Origin: Frateuria_A sp049727805
GTDB lineage: Bacteria; Pseudomonadota; Gammaproteobacteria; Xanthomonadales; Rhodanobacteraceae
Length of the DNA stretch: 64,000 nt
Direction: 5' to 3'
Assembly (NCBI RefSeq): GCF_049727805.1
Contig: NZ_JBCNYA010000010.1
Location: forward strand, 61,651-125,650
The position numbers and the translations under genes are program-made. Of the stretch, positions 62,210 through 64,000 are shown piece by piece; within the stretch, counting starts at the first letter, position 1; each line of letters starts with the position of its first letter. The notes beneath the pieces were generated by a model that was given only the letters and a program-made list of their open reading frames with translations, ran no database searches and was not told the DNA's origin.

Positions 62210-63214
62210 TCAGCCGTTCCACTGACCCAGCGCGGCCAGGCCGTTTTCCTTGGCGCGCGCGGCGACGGTCTTCTGCGCCTCGGCATAGTTGGCCTTCATG
62301 TCCTTCGACCACAGCTTGAGCGCCGCCTGCTGCATGGCGCGACCGTAGGAGAACGACAGCGGCCACGGATGCGGGCCGATGCGGTTCATGGCGTTCAGGT
62401 GCGCGGTCGACTGCTCGTCGGTCTGGCCGCCGGAAAGGAACACGATGCCCGGCAGCGAGGCCGGCACGGTGCTCTTGAGCACGCGCACGGTGGCCTCGGC
62501 GACTTCCTCGACCTCGGCCTGCTCGTCGCAGTCCTTGCCCGGAATGACCATGCTGACCTTCAGGATGGTGCCCTCGAGCATCACGTTCTGCTCGTACAGC
62601 GCGTTGAACAGGCTGCGCAGCACGGCCTCGTGCACTTCGTAGCTGACCTCGATCGAATGGTCGCCGTCCATGATCACTTCCGGCTCGACCATCGGCACCA
62701 GGCCGGCTTCCTGGCACAGCGCGGCGTAGCGGGCGAGCGCGTGCACGTTGGCTTCGATGGCGGTGGAGCTCGGGTTGTCGTCGGAGATGTTGATCACCGC
62801 GCGCCACTTGGCGAACTGCGCGCCGAGCTTGACGTATTCGGTGAGGCGGTCGCGCAGGCCATCCAGGCCCTCGGTGACCACGTCGCCCGGGAAGCCGGCC
62901 AGCGCGACCGGACCCTTGTCGACCTTGATGCCCGGGATGATGCCGTTCTTCTTCATCACCTCGGTGAACGGCACGCCGTCCTTGGTCTTCTGGCGGATCG
63001 TCTCGTCGTACAGGATCGCGCCGGAGATGTGCTCGTTGAGGCCCGGCGCGGTCAGCAGCAGTTCGCGGTAGGCGCGGCGGTTTTCCTCGCTGTTCTCGAT
63101 GCCGACGGCCTCGAAGCGCTTCTTGATCGTGTTGGTCGATTCGTCGATCGCGATGATGCCCTTGCCGGGCGCGACCATCGCCTGGGCGATGCTTTCAAGA
63201 TCTTCGATGCTCAT
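62210..63214 (-). CDS. Class I fructose-bisphosphate aldolase
   Basis: 334 residues. GKGIIAIDESTNTIKKRFE at the N-terminus, ILYDETIRQ, GIIPGIKVDKG, VEPEVIMDGDHSIE and the Schiff-base region LEGTILKVSMVIPG with Lys219 are those of the animal/plant-type class I aldolase (PF00274), not the DhnA/FbaB type or the zinc-dependent class II. FLSGGQTDEQSTAHLNAMN follows near the C-terminus. It splits or forms fructose-1,6-bisphosphate. GGAG precedes the ATG. A strong terminator follows. Together with pgk and tkt it makes a central carbon cluster. Confidence 0.96.
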   Translation of the reverse strand: MSIEDLESIAQAMVAPGKGIIAIDESTNTIKKRFEAVGIENSEENRRAYRELLLTAPGLNEHISGAILYDETIRQKTKDGVPFTEVMKKNGIIPGIKVDKGPVALAGFPGDVVTEGLDGLRDRLTEYVKLGAQFAKWRAVINISDDNPSSTAIEANVHALARYAALCQEAGLVPMVEPEVIMDGDHSIEVSYEVHEAVLRSLFNALYEQNVMLEGTILKVSMVIPGKDCDEQAEVEEVAEATVRVLKSTVPASLPGIVFLSGGQTDEQSTAHLNAMNRIGPHPWPLSFSYGRAMQQAALKLWSKDMKANYAEAQKTVAARAKENGLAALGQWNG

Positions 63215-63342
63215 GAACGACTCCGTGCAGACGAGGCGGGGTCACCGCAATGGATTTGGCCGCCCCGGAACGGGACGGCAGGTCAAAGAACCGCCGATTA
63301 TAACGACTTGGCGTCAAGGCCGCCGTGACGGCCAGGCAAAGC

Positions 63343-63774
63343 TCAGCTCGGGTAGCCGGCCAGCCGGCAGGGCGCCATCACCTTCTGCTGGCCGGTCGGA
63401 TCGGACGGCGCGTTGAACGGCACGACGTAGTAGGTGTCCACCGGGTCGTGGTTCTTGTTGGACAGCGAGGGGCCATAGCGGAAGTTGGACACCGCGCTCA
63501 GCGCGATCTGGCCGAAGTCGCCCTGGGGCACCACCTTCTCCACCTTCAGGTTACGCGGCACGCCGTCGGACCCGATCATGTAGCTCACCGCCGCGCAGCC
63601 GGGCTGGGTCACGCCGCGGGCGCTGTTGGGCACGTCGATGTCGACCGAGTGGTTGAGCAGGATCCAGTAGTCGTAAAGGTGCTGCGGGTCGACCCGCTGC
63701 TGCGACTGCGCCATGGCGGGCAGGCCGACGGCGAGCAGCGCCGCGAGGGCGAGACGGCGGACGGTCGGGTTCAT
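63343..63774 (-). CDS. Secreted TonB-C-terminal-like periplasmic protein
   Basis: 143 residues behind a strong CAGGAGG site. A signal peptide ends at AMA near residue 22. The mature part has QPGCAAVSYMIGSDGVPRNLKVEKVVPQGDF and FRYGPSLSNKNHDPVDTYYVVPF, which resembles the C-terminal domain of energy transducers of the TonB family, but the N-terminal membrane anchor and Pro-rich spacer are absent. Two Cys could form a disulfide. It probably acts as a free periplasmic domain; the partner is unknown. Confidence 0.75.
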   Translation of the reverse strand: MNPTVRRLALAALLAVGLPAMAQSQQRVDPQHLYDYWILLNHSVDIDVPNSARGVTQPGCAAVSYMIGSDGVPRNLKVEKVVPQGDFGQIALSAVSNFRYGPSLSNKNHDPVDTYYVVPFNAPSDPTGQQKVMAPCRLAGYPS

Positions 63775-63917
63775 GGCAACCTCCTGGGGCGTGGGGGTCG
63801 CAGTGTAGCGCCGTCGTGGTTACGGCCGTGCCTTTGCTTCCCCACTCTACGGATAAGGTGGTTACCGCCGTGCCGCCGCGCCCTCCCTGCGGAAAGCTGG
63901 TTACGGCCGTGCCCCTG

Positions 63918-64000
63918 CTCCCTCTCCCCTGCGGGGAGAGGGTTGGGGTGAGGGGCCGGGACTCGCGGGGAGGTCTGCGGGGGCGTCTTGCTTGTTTGTC
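63918..64000. repeat. Repeat unit at the right window edge, inverted relative to 62077-62160
   Basis: CTCCCTCTCCCCTGCGGGGA, then GGTTGGGGTGAGGGG and CTTGCTTGTTTGTC. It is cut by the window end and may continue. With the copy at 62077 it flanks the aldolase and TonB-C-like genes. Upstream, GGTTACGGCCGTGCC occurs twice (at about 63819 and 63899), another small direct repeat in this 226-base gap. Confidence 0.8.

Overview
The window is GC-rich DNA from a gammaproteobacterium, most likely of the order Xanthomonadales (a Rhodanobacteraceae-type relative of Dyella, Rhodanobacter, Luteibacter or Xanthomonas). The main reasons are a variable surface-polysaccharide locus lying between etfBA and a cystathionine gamma-synthase/lyase gene (the same flanks as the Xanthomonas LPS locus), rmlBACD beside it, a lone pilU, a class I fructose-bisphosphate aldolase, and dispersed CCCTCTCCCC-type palindromes. 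The assignment rests on recognised gene families, not on a database search.

Layout. 1-7820 (minus): the 5' end of gcvT, two tandem 861-residue OpgB/MdoB-like phosphoglycerol transferases, a PmtA-like phospholipid N-methyltransferase and an amidase. 7971-13503 (plus): ETF-ubiquinone oxidoreductase, a two-domain glycosyltransferase that interrupts the ETF locus, then etfB and etfA. 13588-21733 (plus): a cassette with a zinc-ribbon methyltransferase, an ArnC/GtrB-like polyprenyl-phosphate glycosyltransferase, an LpxD-like N-acyltransferase, an orphan 185-residue protein, a FabH-like KAS III, a dedicated acyl carrier protein, two ArnE/ArnF-like small membrane proteins, a WecE-like dTDP-sugar aminotransferase and a polytopic GT-C-like protein. 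21747-31680 (minus, convergent): GT4, an LTA-synthase-type sulfatase, wecB, a sulfotransferase-GT4-GT2 trimodular protein, wzt and wzm. 31700-36440: metB-like gene and rmlB-A-C-D.

36555-41176 (plus) holds a four-gene set: a TIR-TM-TPR protein, two small unknown proteins and a SLOG-domain protein with four membrane spans. It is a candidate nucleotide-signalling (Thoeris-like) defence or conflict system. 41194-47618 has glmS, cystathionine beta-synthase, a DUF465 (YdcH-like) protein, a DUF4398-type lipoprotein pair and pilU. 47848-53761 (minus) is a complete group-2 Mrp/Pha cation/proton antiporter operon with a fused A-B subunit, divergent from a tandem universal stress protein. 55010-63774 holds a zeta-class GST, pgk, a HAD phosphatase, transketolase, two paralogous outer-membrane barrels, a class I aldolase and a TonB-C-like periplasmic protein, with several palindromic repeats between genes.

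Working model. RmlA/RmlB supply dTDP-4-keto-6-deoxyglucose. The WecE-like enzyme would aminate it to dTDP-Fuc4N, and the LpxD-like enzyme would N-acylate that with an acyl group built by the dedicated KAS III on the dedicated ACP. The sugar would then be moved to undecaprenyl phosphate (ArnC-like GT2), flipped (ArnE/F-like pair) and transferred in the periplasm (GT-C-like). The ABC exporter Wzm/Wzt and the multidomain glycosyltransferases would build and export the main chain. Family assignments are mostly firm; the combined pathway is inference.
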